DNA from: Polaribacter sp. HaHaR_3_91 | GTDB taxonomy: Bacteria > Bacteroidota > Bacteroidia > Flavobacteriales > Flavobacteriaceae | Assembly (NCBI RefSeq): GCF_019278525.1 | Contig: NZ_CP058986.1 | Location: 496,001-560,000 of the forward strand | Direction of reading: 5' to 3' | Length of the DNA: 64,000 nt | Translations under genes and position numbers: made by a program | The notes under the pieces: model-generated | What the model saw: the letters and a program-made list of their open reading frames with translations, nothing else | Told to the model about the DNA's origin: nothing | The model's database searches: none | In this document: positions 35,490-44,279 of the stretch, piece after piece | How positions within the stretch are numbered: position 1 is the first letter of the stretch | How the letters are laid out: the number at the start of each line of letters is the position of its first letter

Positions 35490-37505
35490 TTAAATTAAAC
35501 CTGCTCTTCTTAAAAGCGCATCTGGTTTTGGTTCTTTTCCTCTAAAACGTTTGTACAATTCCATAGGTTTTTCTGTTCCACCTTTAGAAAGTATATTGTC
35601 TTTAAACTTAGTTGCAACTTCTTTGTTAAAAATTCCTTCTTCTAAGAAATACTCAAAAGCATCTGCATCTAAAACTTCTGCCCATTTGTAAGAATAATAT
35701 CCTGCAGAATATCCTCCTTGAAAAATATGAGAAAAAGCAGTACTCATACAGTTTTCTGCAACATCAGGATATAATTTTGTGTTTGCAAAAGCTGCGTTTT
35801 CAAATTCTTTGATTGATGTAATTTCTGATGGATCTTGTCCATGCCATTGCATATCTAAAAGACCAAAACTAAGCTGACGTAAGGTTTGCATTCCCTCATG
35901 GAAACTTGCAGATTCTTTAATTTTCTCTACATATTTCATCGGAATAACTTCTCCCGTTTCGTAATGTTTTGCAAACAATTCTAACGCTTCTTTTTCGAAA
36001 CACCAGTTTTCTAAAACCTGACTTGGTAATTCTACAAAATCCCAAGAAACAGAAGTTCCAGATAAGCTATTGTAGGTTGTGTTTGCTAACATTCCGTGTA
36101 GTGCATGACCAAATTCATGAAACAACGTTGTAACCTCGTTAAACGTTAATAAAGACGGTTTGGTTGCGGTTGGTTTGGTAAAGTTACAAACAATAGAAAC
36201 CTGTGGTCTTTCGTTAATTCCGTTTTTAATTTGTTGAGATTTGTAACTTGTCATCCACGCACCGTTTCTTTTTCCTTTTCTAGGATGAAAATCTGCATAA
36301 AAATGCGATACAAAATTTCCGTTTGCATCTGTTACGTTATATGTTTTAACATCTTCATGGTATTTGTCGATGTTATTTATTTCTTCAAATTTTAAATCAT
36401 ATAAACGATTGGCAATTTCAAAAACACCATCAATTACATTTTCTAATTTAAAATATGGTTTTAAAGCTTCTTGATCTAAATCGAATAATTTTTTCTTCAG
36501 TTTTTCTGAATAGTAAGAACCATCCCATTTTTCAAGTTGGTCTATGCCGTCTAATTTCTTAGCAAAGTTTTCTAAATTTTCAAATTCTTTTAAAGCAGCA
36601 GGTTTAGCTTTTTCTAAAAGATTGTTAGAAAATTCAATTACTTTTTCTGGCGTTTCTGCCATTCTTTCTTCTAAAACAAAATGAGCATGTGTTTTATAGC
36701 CCAATAAATTAGCTCTTTTTTGACGAAGGCTTACAATGTCTAAAACAACTTGTTCATTATTAAACTCATTGTCTTGAAACGCTTTTTTACCAGCAGCAAT
36801 GGCCATTTTTTCACGTAATTCTCTGTTGTCAGCATACGTTAAAAAAGGAATGTAACTTGGGTAATCTAAGGTAAAAACATAACCATCTTTATCTCTAGAA
36901 TTTGCTACTTCTTTTGCTGCTTCTTTTTCGCTTTCTGGCAAACCAGCTACATCTTTTTCATCAGTTAAATGAAGCTCAAAAGCATGCGTTTCTGCCAATA
37001 CGTTTTCTCCGAATTTTAAAGATAATTTAGAAAGCTGTGCATCAATTTCACGAAGCTTTGTTTTATCAGCTTCATTTAAGTTAGCACCATTTCTAGCAAA
37101 GTTTTTATATTGCTTCTCTAAAAGCATGGTTTGTTCTGGAGTTAAATCTAAATTTTCTTTAGCATCAAAAACCGATTTTACTCTTTTAAACAAAGCTTCG
37201 TTTAAAGTAATATCATTACTAAACTCACTTAACCAAGGAGAAACTTCTTGCGCTATTTTCTGAATTTCATCATTCGTTTCTGCAGAATTTAAATTGAAGA
37301 AAATACTGGTAATTTTATTCAATTTTTCACTAGAAAAATCTAAAGCAACCGTTGTATTTTCAAAAGTTGGTTGTTCAACATTATTTATAATTGCATCAAT
37401 TTCTGCTTTGGCAATTTCAATCCCTTTTTTAATTGCAGGCTTGTAATCTTCATTAGAAATTTTAGAAAAAGGCGGTGTATTAAAATCTTGTAAAAGTGGG
37501 TTCAT
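35490..37505 (-). CDS. M3 family oligopeptidase / peptidyl-dipeptidase
   Basis: 671 residues. The zinc-binding site HEFGHALHG lies near residue 460, with the downstream Glu ligand in the usual SWDFVELPSQ block. The C-terminal RFRGKEPKPDALLRRAGL is typical of Dcp/oligopeptidase A (PrlC) in Bacteroidota. No signal peptide is seen, so it acts in the cytoplasm on short peptides. Family members degrade peptides left by signal peptides and protein turnover; use of murein stem peptides is conceivable because of the neighbouring locus, but these enzymes prefer normal L-peptides. Start is the ATG at 37505. Confidence 0.93.
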   Translation of the reverse strand: MNPLLQDFNTPPFSKISNEDYKPAIKKGIEIAKAEIDAIINNVEQPTFENTTVALDFSSEKLNKITSIFFNLNSAETNDEIQKIAQEVSPWLSEFSNDITLNEALFKRVKSVFDAKENLDLTPEQTMLLEKQYKNFARNGANLNEADKTKLREIDAQLSKLSLKFGENVLAETHAFELHLTDEKDVAGLPESEKEAAKEVANSRDKDGYVFTLDYPSYIPFLTYADNRELREKMAIAAGKKAFQDNEFNNEQVVLDIVSLRQKRANLLGYKTHAHFVLEERMAETPEKVIEFSNNLLEKAKPAALKEFENLENFAKKLDGIDQLEKWDGSYYSEKLKKKLFDLDQEALKPYFKLENVIDGVFEIANRLYDLKFEEINNIDKYHEDVKTYNVTDANGNFVSHFYADFHPRKGKRNGAWMTSYKSQQIKNGINERPQVSIVCNFTKPTATKPSLLTFNEVTTLFHEFGHALHGMLANTTYNSLSGTSVSWDFVELPSQVLENWCFEKEALELFAKHYETGEVIPMKYVEKIKESASFHEGMQTLRQLSFGLLDMQWHGQDPSEITSIKEFENAAFANTKLYPDVAENCMSTAFSHIFQGGYSAGYYSYKWAEVLDADAFEYFLEEGIFNKEVATKFKDNILSKGGTEKPMELYKRFRGKEPKPDALLRRAGLI

Positions 37506-37672
37506 GAATTCTTAGTATATAAAGATCAAAGATAGATATTCTATCAATTTTATGCTTGTAATCAGTAAAAAAACTTCTATTTACCGAATAAATAATTAAC
37601 TTTATCCAATTTTTACAAAGGAAGGTTTATTTTAGAGTTACCTTTATATTAATATTTAATATCCCCCTGATT

Positions 37673-40150
37673 ATGAGAAGCGTATTTATTAATTTTATAA
37701 TAATTTTAATTACTTATTGTAGTTATGGACAGACAGCTAATGATGGTCTATATTTTGATGGTGTAGATGATACTGTAATTGTTCCAAATACTACAAATAT
37801 TAACAGTACAGTAACTAATAACAGAACTTATGAAACTTCTTTTAAAGTTGAAGATGCAACTTCCTCTACAAAACAAGTTATAATGAAAGAAGGAGGTGGT
37901 ACAAGAGCTGTTATTATATATGTAGAAAGTGGCTATTTATATGTAGGGGCTTATAATAGAACAGATTATACACCAATATGGAATGGTACTTTTTATAGGG
38001 AAGCTATTTTATCAAATACTTGGTATCATGTGGCATTGGTGTTTGACAATGCTATAGCTGCTAATGCAACTAGTAACCCAATGACAGCTACTTCAAATAA
38101 TGCTTTAAAATGGTATTTAGATGGTGCTTTAATGGGGCAAATTTCTGGCTATCAATTAGGAAGCCATAATTCAATAAGGTTAGGGTATAAAAATGAAACT
38201 TTGCGTTTCCCTTCTTGTGGAACATGGACAGTCACTGGTATGTCTGAGTATTGTTTTAATACAATTGCAAATGATGATGGTGGCGATGAATATTATTTTA
38301 AAGGATACATTTGGGGGTTTAGAGTTTGGAATGATGTAAGAACAATTACAGAACTTGTAGATTATAGGACAGACATTATAACAACTGTTGGTACTAATGA
38401 TTTGGTTGCTGCTTTAGATGGAGATACATTTACCTATTTAAATAGTTCTGATGTTGCTGCAGAGGGGGCAGTATCTGCAGTTCCTACAATTGTTTGGAGT
38501 ACATCCGCTACAAGTACAGATTGGAATTCGGGTTCTAATTGGGTTGATGGAATTGTACCAAATTCATTAAAAAAAGAAAGAGCACAAATACAGGTTTCTA
38601 GTAATTACCCAGAAATATCAACACACATTGTTGTAGGAGATTTAATAGTTGATACTAATGCTAGTATTACGGTTAATGCAGGAGGAGCGATGGAGGTTTC
38701 TTATGATTTAACAAATAATGGTACTATTACTGTTTTAGATGATGCTAGTTTAATTTTAAGAGAAAAAAAAGCAGGTGTAAATACAGGTACATTTAACATT
38801 CAAAAAGTTACTCCAACGTATTCTAGCAATAAATTCTTTTCATATTGGAGTTCTCCGGTTATTAGTTCAGATTCTAATATTGCTACTGTTTTTCCAGATG
38901 CATCTAACATTTATAAGTTCGATGCAAGTGTTTCAAATTCAGATTGGGTTGCTACTGGTGTTGCAGATTTTAATACAGGAATTGGGTATGCGGTTCGTAA
39001 TGAAAGTACGGGAGGACAATTAAGAACTTTTTCTGGTAAAATTAATGAAGGTGATATAGAAGTAGATATATACAATACGTCTAATTTAGAAGGTTTAGAT
39101 TTTGATGGAGTAGTTTGGTCTACAAGTGGAGATAATTTAGTAGGAAATCCATATCCTGCAGCAATAGACTGGGAGTTGGTTATTAATGATCCAGATAATA
39201 GTGAAATTGAAGGAACAATGTATCTTTGGGATCAGAATTCTGTTCATATAGGTGAAAATAGACAAGCAGATTATATAGAATATAATAAAACAGGTGGTTC
39301 AACTCCCACAGTAAATAGTGTTATAGGCTCTGGTCAAGGTTTCTTTATAAAAACAACAAGTTCAGATTCTAATTTAAAAATCACTTTTAAAACTACGCAT
39401 CAAGTAGAGGGGTTAAATACTAAATTTCTTAAAAGCAATGAGGTTAGTGCTAATAGTATAAAAAAACAAGGGCGCTCTTGGTTTACTTTTAATCATAATG
39501 ATATAACAAAAACATTATTGATCGGTTTCTTAGAGGGTGCAACAGATAAGTTTGATAGGTTGTATGATGCTCCTTTTGATGTAGAGAAGAAATCTATGGA
39601 GTTTTACTCGTTTGTAGAAGATGAACACAAAGCAACTATACTAGGTTTACCTGTTTTAAAAGAGGATACTAAAACAATTAAGGTAGGGTTTGTTGTAGAT
39701 GAATTAGGTGATTATTCTATAGGTATACAAGAGGAACAAATAGAAGAAGCTTATTATATCTATTTATTAGATACAGAAAAAGGAGTTACTGCAGATTTAA
39801 AGCAGTCAGAATATAATTTTACTGTTGATGCTGTTGGAGAAAATAATACAAGATTTAAAGTTGTTTACACTAAAAATAAGTTAAAAACATTAAGTGCAGA
39901 TTCATATGAAATGGATGCAAACAAATTTTTGGTATATCTTAATGAAAGAAAAGAATTAATAGCAACATATAATAATAGTGCAGATGATATAAATGAGGTT
40001 TCTGTGTTTAATGTTCAGGGAAGAAAAGTAGCCTCTTTTAAAGGAGAACAGAAAATGAATACTTCTAATCTATCATCAGGAGTGTATATTGTAAGTGCTA
40101 AACTACAAGATAATAGAAGCTTAAATAAAAAAATAGTGCTTGTAGATTAG
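37673..40150 (+). CDS. LamG-domain surface protein with T9SS tail
   Basis: 825 residues. Signal peptide to about residue 20 (YCSYGQ). A laminin-G/concanavalin-like domain (about 25-215) begins GLYFDGVDDTVIVPN; a small repeat with TDWNSGSNWVDGIVPN follows (about 275-340). The block SGDNLVGNPYPAAIDW near residue 485 is a module shared with the two giant proteins at 44280 and 49871. The last 75 residues form a T9SS sorting domain (FNVQGRKVASFKGEQKMNTSNLSSGVYI) ending KKIVLVD. It is likely a cell-surface adhesin or glycan-binding protein. It is transcribed alone and closed by a strong terminator. Confidence 0.88.
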   Translation: MRSVFINFIIILITYCSYGQTANDGLYFDGVDDTVIVPNTTNINSTVTNNRTYETSFKVEDATSSTKQVIMKEGGGTRAVIIYVESGYLYVGAYNRTDYTPIWNGTFYREAILSNTWYHVALVFDNAIAANATSNPMTATSNNALKWYLDGALMGQISGYQLGSHNSIRLGYKNETLRFPSCGTWTVTGMSEYCFNTIANDDGGDEYYFKGYIWGFRVWNDVRTITELVDYRTDIITTVGTNDLVAALDGDTFTYLNSSDVAAEGAVSAVPTIVWSTSATSTDWNSGSNWVDGIVPNSLKKERAQIQVSSNYPEISTHIVVGDLIVDTNASITVNAGGAMEVSYDLTNNGTITVLDDASLILREKKAGVNTGTFNIQKVTPTYSSNKFFSYWSSPVISSDSNIATVFPDASNIYKFDASVSNSDWVATGVADFNTGIGYAVRNESTGGQLRTFSGKINEGDIEVDIYNTSNLEGLDFDGVVWSTSGDNLVGNPYPAAIDWELVINDPDNSEIEGTMYLWDQNSVHIGENRQADYIEYNKTGGSTPTVNSVIGSGQGFFIKTTSSDSNLKITFKTTHQVEGLNTKFLKSNEVSANSIKKQGRSWFTFNHNDITKTLLIGFLEGATDKFDRLYDAPFDVEKKSMEFYSFVEDEHKATILGLPVLKEDTKTIKVGFVVDELGDYSIGIQEEQIEEAYYIYLLDTEKGVTADLKQSEYNFTVDAVGENNTRFKVVYTKNKLKTLSADSYEMDANKFLVYLNERKELIATYNNSADDINEVSVFNVQGRKVASFKGEQKMNTSNLSSGVYIVSAKLQDNRSLNKKIVLVD

Positions 40151-40169
40151 TCATTAAAAAAAAGAAATA

Positions 40170-40204
40170 AAAAAACTCAGAATTTTATAAATTCTGAGTT
40201 TTTT
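40170..40204. terminator. Bidirectional terminator between LamG gene and purE
   Basis: A 16-base perfect stem (40170-40185 with 40189-40204) around a TAT loop, with A's on one side and T's on the other. It separates two convergent genes. Confidence 0.88.
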
Positions 40205-40218
40205 TATTTTAAAAATGA

Positions 40219-40698
40219 TTATTTTCTAACTCTTTCTGAAGCTTGATTTACTTTTAATTTTAATTCTTCTTTGTAGGCGATTATTTTATTTAAAATAAGC
40301 TCGTCTGAAGCACCAATAATTTGAGCCGCTAAAATACCTGCATTTTTTGCACCATCTAAAGCTACAGTTGCAACTGGTACGCCACCTGGCATTTGCAAAA
40401 TAGATAAAACAGAATCCCAACCATCAATAGAGTTTCTACTCTTTACAGGAACTCCAATTATAGGTAATGGACTCATAGAGGCTACCATTCCTGGTAAATG
40501 TGCTGCGCCACCTGCTCCAGCAATAATTACTTTAATACCTCTTTTGTGTGCATTTTTAGAGTATTCAACCAGTTTTTCTGGAGTTCTGTGAGCAGATACA
40601 ATATCTACTTCTATTTTAATATCAAAACTCTCTAAAATGTCTATTGCTTCTTGCATTATTGGAAGATCAGAATCGCTTCCCATTATTATTCCTACCAT
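40219..40698 (-). CDS. purE: 5-(carboxyamino)imidazole ribonucleotide mutase
   Basis: 159 residues, the family's usual size. It moves the carboxyl group of N5-CAIR to give CAIR in purine synthesis. The start MVGIIMGSDSDLPIMQEA, then VSAHRTPEKL and IAGAGGAAHLPGMVAS, are the class I PurE signatures. PVKSRNSIDGWDSVLSILQMP follows. It is 54 bases downstream of purK on the same strand, the usual pairing, with PurK making its substrate. The ATG at 40698 gives the conserved N-terminus. Confidence 0.97.
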   Translation of the reverse strand: MVGIIMGSDSDLPIMQEAIDILESFDIKIEVDIVSAHRTPEKLVEYSKNAHKRGIKVIIAGAGGAAHLPGMVASMSPLPIIGVPVKSRNSIDGWDSVLSILQMPGGVPVATVALDGAKNAGILAAQIIGASDELILNKIIAYKEELKLKVNQASERVRK

Positions 40699-40752
40699 AT
40701 TTTTTCAATTATCAATCATCAGTTATCATTAATAACTGATGATTGTTTGATG

Positions 40753-41916
40753 TTAATTATTTTTACTAATAACTCTAATCGTTTCTTTTACCTCTTGTGC
40801 TACTTTTCTAGCAACTTCAATATCTTTATTTACAATAGTAACATGTCCCATTTTTCTAAAAGGACGTGTTTCTTTTTTTCCGTAGATATGTGACGTAACA
40901 CCATCAATCTTTAAGATTTCTTCTATGTTTTCATAAATTACATCACCAGAAAAACCTTCTTCACCAACCAAGTTTACCATAATTCCGGCAACTTTACTAT
41001 CTGTATTTCCTAACGGAAGATTTAATATTGAGCGTATGTGTTGTTCAAATTGATTGGTATAACTCGCTTCTATAGAATAATGCCCAGAATTGTGAGGTCT
41101 TGGTGCTACTTCATTTACTAAGATTTTGTCATCTACGGTTTGAAACATTTCTACAGCCAATAAACCAACAAAATTTAAATCGCTTACTACTTTTAAAGCT
41201 ATTTCTCTCGCTTTTTCTGCTACTTTATCATTTATTCTTGCAGGGCAAATTACATATTCTACCTGGTTTGCTTCTGGGTGAAATTCCATTTCTACTACTG
41301 GGTAGGTTTTTACTGCACCAGCAGCGTTTCTAGCTACAATTACTGCCAGTTCATTTTTAAACGGAATCAGTTTTTCAGTAATACATTCAACATTTGGTAA
41401 AGATTCTAAATCTTCTATATTTCTAACAATTTTAACACCATTACCATCATAACCAAAACGAGCCGCTTTCCAAACAAAAGGAAAATCTATCGTATTATTT
41501 TCATAGGAATGTTTAATCTCTGTGGAGTGCGCAAAATGAGAAAATTCTGCAGTAGGAATCTCATGATCTACATAAAAATTCTTTTGTCTTGCTTTATTTT
41601 GAATAATGCGTAAATCTTTCGGTTTCGGAAAAATGGTTAAACCTTCATCCTCTAGTTTGTCTAAAGCATCTAAGTTTACATTTTCAATTTCGATAGTTAA
41701 AACATCTACGGTTTTACCAAAGTTGTAAACAGCATCAAAATCTAATAAATCTCCAACCACAAACGTGTTACAGATTTCTGCACAAGGTGCGTTTTTATTC
41801 GTTTCTAAAATAGAAGTATGAATGTCTAATTTTTGAGTTTCTGCTAAAAGCATTCTACCTAATTGACCTCCACCAAGAACGCCTAATTTAAAATCTGAAG
41901 AATAATAGTTTTTCAC
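40753..41916 (-). CDS. purK: N5-carboxyaminoimidazole ribonucleotide synthase
   Basis: 387 residues, an ATP-grasp enzyme converting AIR, bicarbonate and ATP to N5-CAIR. The N-terminal SDFKLGVLGGGQLGRML is followed by the ATP-grasp core: FPFVWKAARFGYDGNGVKI, then VNEVAPRPHNSGHYSIEAS near residue 270, and a C-terminal HIYGKKETRPFRKMGHVT. It precedes purE on the same strand and the two form the standard operon. Confidence 0.97.
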   Translation of the reverse strand: MKNYYSSDFKLGVLGGGQLGRMLLAETQKLDIHTSILETNKNAPCAEICNTFVVGDLLDFDAVYNFGKTVDVLTIEIENVNLDALDKLEDEGLTIFPKPKDLRIIQNKARQKNFYVDHEIPTAEFSHFAHSTEIKHSYENNTIDFPFVWKAARFGYDGNGVKIVRNIEDLESLPNVECITEKLIPFKNELAVIVARNAAGAVKTYPVVEMEFHPEANQVEYVICPARINDKVAEKAREIALKVVSDLNFVGLLAVEMFQTVDDKILVNEVAPRPHNSGHYSIEASYTNQFEQHIRSILNLPLGNTDSKVAGIMVNLVGEEGFSGDVIYENIEEILKIDGVTSHIYGKKETRPFRKMGHVTIVNKDIEVARKVAQEVKETIRVISKNN

Positions 41917-41974
41917 GTTGAGAATTGTTGTGTTTAGGCAAAAATAAGCAACTCAATTTAACTAATCTACAATT

Positions 41975-42394
41975 TTAATTTCTTATTTGAACCCCATCAC
42001 TTCCAATTAGGTTCACAGTGTACATTAACATGCCACATCCTTCTTCTCCAATTAGTTTTCCACCTTGTAAATAATTATAATTTCTATCATGGCAAGTACA
42101 AGTTATAATTGGTGCATTTGTAATAATATCTAGGGGTGCATTGCAGTTCCTATCTGGACATTCTAAATCAAAAGCTATAAAATCTGAAGCATTATTTCTA
42201 ATAATATGTATTTGTCTACCACCAATTGAATATGTATTGCTAGTACCATTAATAGTTAACAATTGGTATGATGGAAGCCTTGTATTTAAAACTTCAGAGA
42301 CATTTACATCTAAAAAACAATCATTAATTTGTGTGTTATCTGAGCATGATAAAACAATCATTGAGCAGCAGAATAATACTATTTTTTTAATCAT
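41975..42394 (-). CDS. Rieske-fold-like lipoprotein with incomplete cluster ligands
   Basis: 139 residues. Lipoprotein signal (IVLFCCSMIVLSC; Cys17 best placed). The rest resembles small Rieske-type [2Fe-2S] proteins of flavobacteria: FDLECPDRNCNAPL corresponds to the first ligand loop, and TCTCHDRNYNYLQGGKLIGE to the second. In the first loop the expected Cys-x-His is Cys-Pro-Asp, so one histidine ligand is missing, while the second loop keeps Cys and His. It may bind no cluster or another metal. The gene is divergent from greA. Confidence 0.7.
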   Translation of the reverse strand: MIKKIVLFCCSMIVLSCSDNTQINDCFLDVNVSEVLNTRLPSYQLLTINGTSNTYSIGGRQIHIIRNNASDFIAFDLECPDRNCNAPLDIITNAPIITCTCHDRNYNYLQGGKLIGEEGCGMLMYTVNLIGSDGVQIRN

Positions 42395-42420
42395 ACAAAA
42401 GTTTCATTTTATTTAAAACG

Positions 42421-42450
42421 TTAGCAAGTTACAAATATTTTGTATATTTG
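42421..42450 (+). promoter_or_regulatory. Candidate greA promoter
   Basis: TATATTTG (42443-42450) matches the TAnnTTTG -7 box exactly, and TTAG (42421-42424) stands 18 bases upstream in the -33 position with one mismatch to TTTG. Transcription should begin near 42457, about 130 bases before the greA start, leaving a long leader. Confidence 0.5.
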
Positions 42451-42494
42451 TTATTCAATCTCATTCCTGTTAGGGCAATGGGATTTTTTAATAT

Positions 42495-42515
42495 AAACCC
42501 GTGTTGGGTTTTTTT
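42495..42515 (+). terminator. Terminator-like hairpin inside the greA leader
   Basis: AAACCC (42495-42500) pairs with GGGTTT (42506-42511) around GTGTT, followed by T's to 42515. It lies downstream of the candidate promoter but upstream of greA, so it could end transcription after about 60 bases and act as an attenuator. A GGGATTT segment at 42480-42486 could pair with the same AAACCC and compete. Confidence 0.55.
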
Positions 42516-42588
42516 AGTGTAAAAGCAACTTGTTTTTAATAAAATTAAGAAGTTATTAAATTGAGGTTAGAAATTAAAATAAAAAAAA

Positions 42589-43062
42589 ATGAGCGAGATA
42601 TCTTATTATTCAGCAGAAGGATTAAAGAAATTGAAAGATGAATTGGTGCAACTAGAGCAAGTTGAGCGCCCAAGAGTAACTACAGAAATTGCAGATGCAC
42701 GAGATAAAGGAGATTTAAGTGAAAATGCAGAATACCATGCTGCAAAAGAAGAACAATCTCACCTAGAATTTAAGATTGCCAAGTTAAAGAATGTTATTTC
42801 TAGTGCAAGAATTATAGATGAATCTCAATTAGATACTTCTAAAGTATTGATTCATTCTATTGTAAAAATAAAAAATGTAGCAAACAAAATGGAGTTTTCG
42901 TACACGTTGGTGGCAGATTCAGAAACCGATGTTAGAAACGGTAAATTGTCTGTAAACTCTCCAATTGGTAAAGGTTTGTTAGGTAAAGAAGTTGGTGATG
43001 TTGCAGAAATTAAAGTACCAAACGGAATTATGAAATTCGAAATTGTAAATATTTCTAGATAG
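42589..43062 (+). CDS. greA: Transcription elongation factor GreA
   Basis: 157 residues. GreA enters the RNA polymerase secondary channel and stimulates cleavage of backtracked RNA. The coiled-coil N-terminal domain (about 1-75) has YYSAEGLKKLKDELVQL, and at its tip the acidic pair in ARDKGDLSENAEYHAAKEEQ (Asp and Glu of the DLSEN motif). The C-terminal FKBP-like domain ends IGKGLLGKEVGDVAEIKVPNG. It is transcribed away from the Rieske-like gene with an unusually structured leader, and is followed by a structured RNA-like element and a strong terminator. Confidence 0.97.
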   Translation: MSEISYYSAEGLKKLKDELVQLEQVERPRVTTEIADARDKGDLSENAEYHAAKEEQSHLEFKIAKLKNVISSARIIDESQLDTSKVLIHSIVKIKNVANKMEFSYTLVADSETDVRNGKLSVNSPIGKGLLGKEVGDVAEIKVPNGIMKFEIVNISR

Positions 43063-43070
43063 TTTTTTTA

Positions 43071-43145
43071 GAAGTTATTTCCTGCTTTCCGTTGTATCTT
43101 TTTTTAAGAAAAATAAAAAAAGGATGCCACTTCAATCAGGGCTAG
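43071..43145 (+). ncRNA. Structured RNA-like element, copy A (resembles Flavo-1)
   Basis: The element starts GAAGTTATTTCCTGCTTTC and ends TTCAATCAGGGCTA, with a central A/T-rich hairpin (TATCTTTTTTT pairing with AAAAAAAGGATG). CCTG near the start (43081-43084) can pair with CAGG near the end (43137-43140). A second copy lies inverted at 44112-44204 with the same conserved ends but a different hairpin. I recall similar ends in the Flavo-1 RNA family of flavobacteria; that identity needs a covariance-model search. Confidence 0.5.
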
Positions 43146-43209
43146 ACTTGTTTGCAGGCTTTTTGGATTTCTTAATACAAATAGACTTTTTATACAAGTT
43201 TCCATTATA

Positions 43210-43250
43210 AATTCGGGTTTTAGCACTGCTAAAACCCGAATTCTTTTTTT
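43210..43250 (+). terminator. Strong intrinsic terminator after greA
   Basis: A 15-base perfect stem (43210-43224 with 43228-43242) around the loop ACT, followed by C and seven T's (43243-43250). It closes the greA and element A transcripts before the HIT gene. Confidence 0.92.
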
Positions 43251-43319
43251 ACCTTTACTACTGTTTGTCAGGTCGAGTATAGTTTAGATCTAATTTATAA
43301 ATCAATTCAATAAAAAAAA

Positions 43320-43709
43320 ATGAGCATTTTCACAAAAATAATAGAAGGAGAAATTCCTTGTTACAAAGTAGCCGAAGACGATAATTGTATTGCTTTTTTA
43401 GATATCAATCCAAATGCCAAAGGTCATACTTTGGTAGTTCCAAAAAAGGAAGAAAACAAATTATTCGATTTATCTAAAGAAGATTATTTAAGTCTTATGG
43501 ATTTTTCTTACCGAGTAGCAGAAGCCTTAGAAAAAGCAGTTTCATGTAAAAGAGTTTGTATGAGTGTTATAGGTTTAGAAGTGCCACATGTACACGTACA
43601 TTTAGTACCAACAAATGCAATGGAAGATATTCAGTTTACTAAAAAAGTAAAGTTAACAAATGATGAATTTGTTGCTTTAGCGGCAAGTATTTCATCAGAA
43701 TTTAAATAA
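43320..43709 (+). CDS. HIT family nucleotide-binding protein
   Basis: 129 residues, a complete HIT protein. The start SIFTKIIEGEIPCYKVAEDD is the normal HIT N-terminus, and VPHVHVHLVP (about residues 93-102) is the His-x-His-x-His catalytic triad. These enzymes hydrolyse AMP-linked nucleotides such as adenosine phosphoramidate. A second, N-terminally shortened copy lies at 49362, about 95% identical over its last 330 bases. It is 22 bases before a small membrane-protein gene on the same strand. Confidence 0.94.
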   Translation: MSIFTKIIEGEIPCYKVAEDDNCIAFLDINPNAKGHTLVVPKKEENKLFDLSKEDYLSLMDFSYRVAEALEKAVSCKRVCMSVIGLEVPHVHVHLVPTNAMEDIQFTKKVKLTNDEFVALAASISSEFK

Positions 43710-43731
43710 AGACTAATAACTCTAATTAAAA

Positions 43732-44082
43732 ATGAAATACGCTGAATTTATTGTAGAATTTAATAAAATTGAGTTTTTAAATTCTTTTTTTGGAGTTGAA
43801 AGTGTTTTGTTAAATGGAAAAATAATATCTAAGAAGTTCTCTTTTTCTGGAATTAAGCATAAAGTAAAACTAAAATCTAGCGATTTAACATTAGAATCAA
43901 ATTATAAACAATTCGATAAAAAAGAAATTATACTTGAATTGAAAAATAATGAAGAATTGTTAGATAAGCGAATTGTAGAAACGGACAAAAAACAACGTTT
44001 TTATTGGATGTTAATAGGAATGGTTTTAGGTTTTTGTATTTATAAAATATTAGATTTCTTGCTTGAAAACTATACTGTATAA
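43732..44082 (+). CDS. Small C-terminally membrane-anchored protein of unknown function
   Basis: 116 residues. Residues 1-90 are soluble, strand-rich and basic (about 60 residues of mixed Lys/Leu). One transmembrane helix near the C-terminus (FYWMLIGMVLGFCIYKILDFLL, about 90-110) leaves a short tail. It begins 22 bases after the HIT gene and is likely co-transcribed with it. It has no counterpart after the second HIT copy, so it was lost from, or inserted into, one duplicate. I do not recognise the family. Confidence 0.65.
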   Translation: MKYAEFIVEFNKIEFLNSFFGVESVLLNGKIISKKFSFSGIKHKVKLKSSDLTLESNYKQFDKKEIILELKNNEELLDKRIVETDKKQRFYWMLIGMVLGFCIYKILDFLLENYTV

Positions 44083-44111
44083 ATTACAAACAATTAGTTT
44101 GCAAAGAAATT

Positions 44112-44204
44112 TAGCCCTGATTGAACGGTCTGTTTGAGCTCTTTTTTATGCTAAACTTGTTTTAGTATAAAAAAAGCGAGTAGTGAAAGCGGGAAATAGC
44201 TTCT
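44112..44204 (-). ncRNA. Structured RNA-like element, copy B (resembles Flavo-1)
   Basis: Read on the minus strand it begins AGAAGCTATTTCCCGCTTTC and ends TTCAATCAGGGCTAA, the same ends as copy A. The central hairpin differs in sequence but is kept as structure: CTTTTTTTATACTAAA faces TTTAGCATAAAAAAG around a 5-base loop. Different bases with a preserved helix suggest covariation and hence RNA function. The orientation is opposite to copy A, and together they bracket the HIT and small membrane-protein genes. Confidence 0.5.
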
Positions 44205-44208
44205 AATA

Positions 44209-44241
44209 AAAAATCCTACTATTATATATAGTAGGATTTTT
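44209..44241. terminator. Bidirectional terminator, 13-bp stem
   Basis: 44209-44221 pairs perfectly with 44229-44241 around a 7-base loop, with A's on the left and T's on the right. It separates the plus-strand HIT/membrane-protein genes from the convergent giant T9SS gene; copy B lies between it and those genes. Confidence 0.85.
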
Positions 44242-44279
44242 AACGATTAGAAATTAGTTTTTATTTTTCTTAAAATAAA

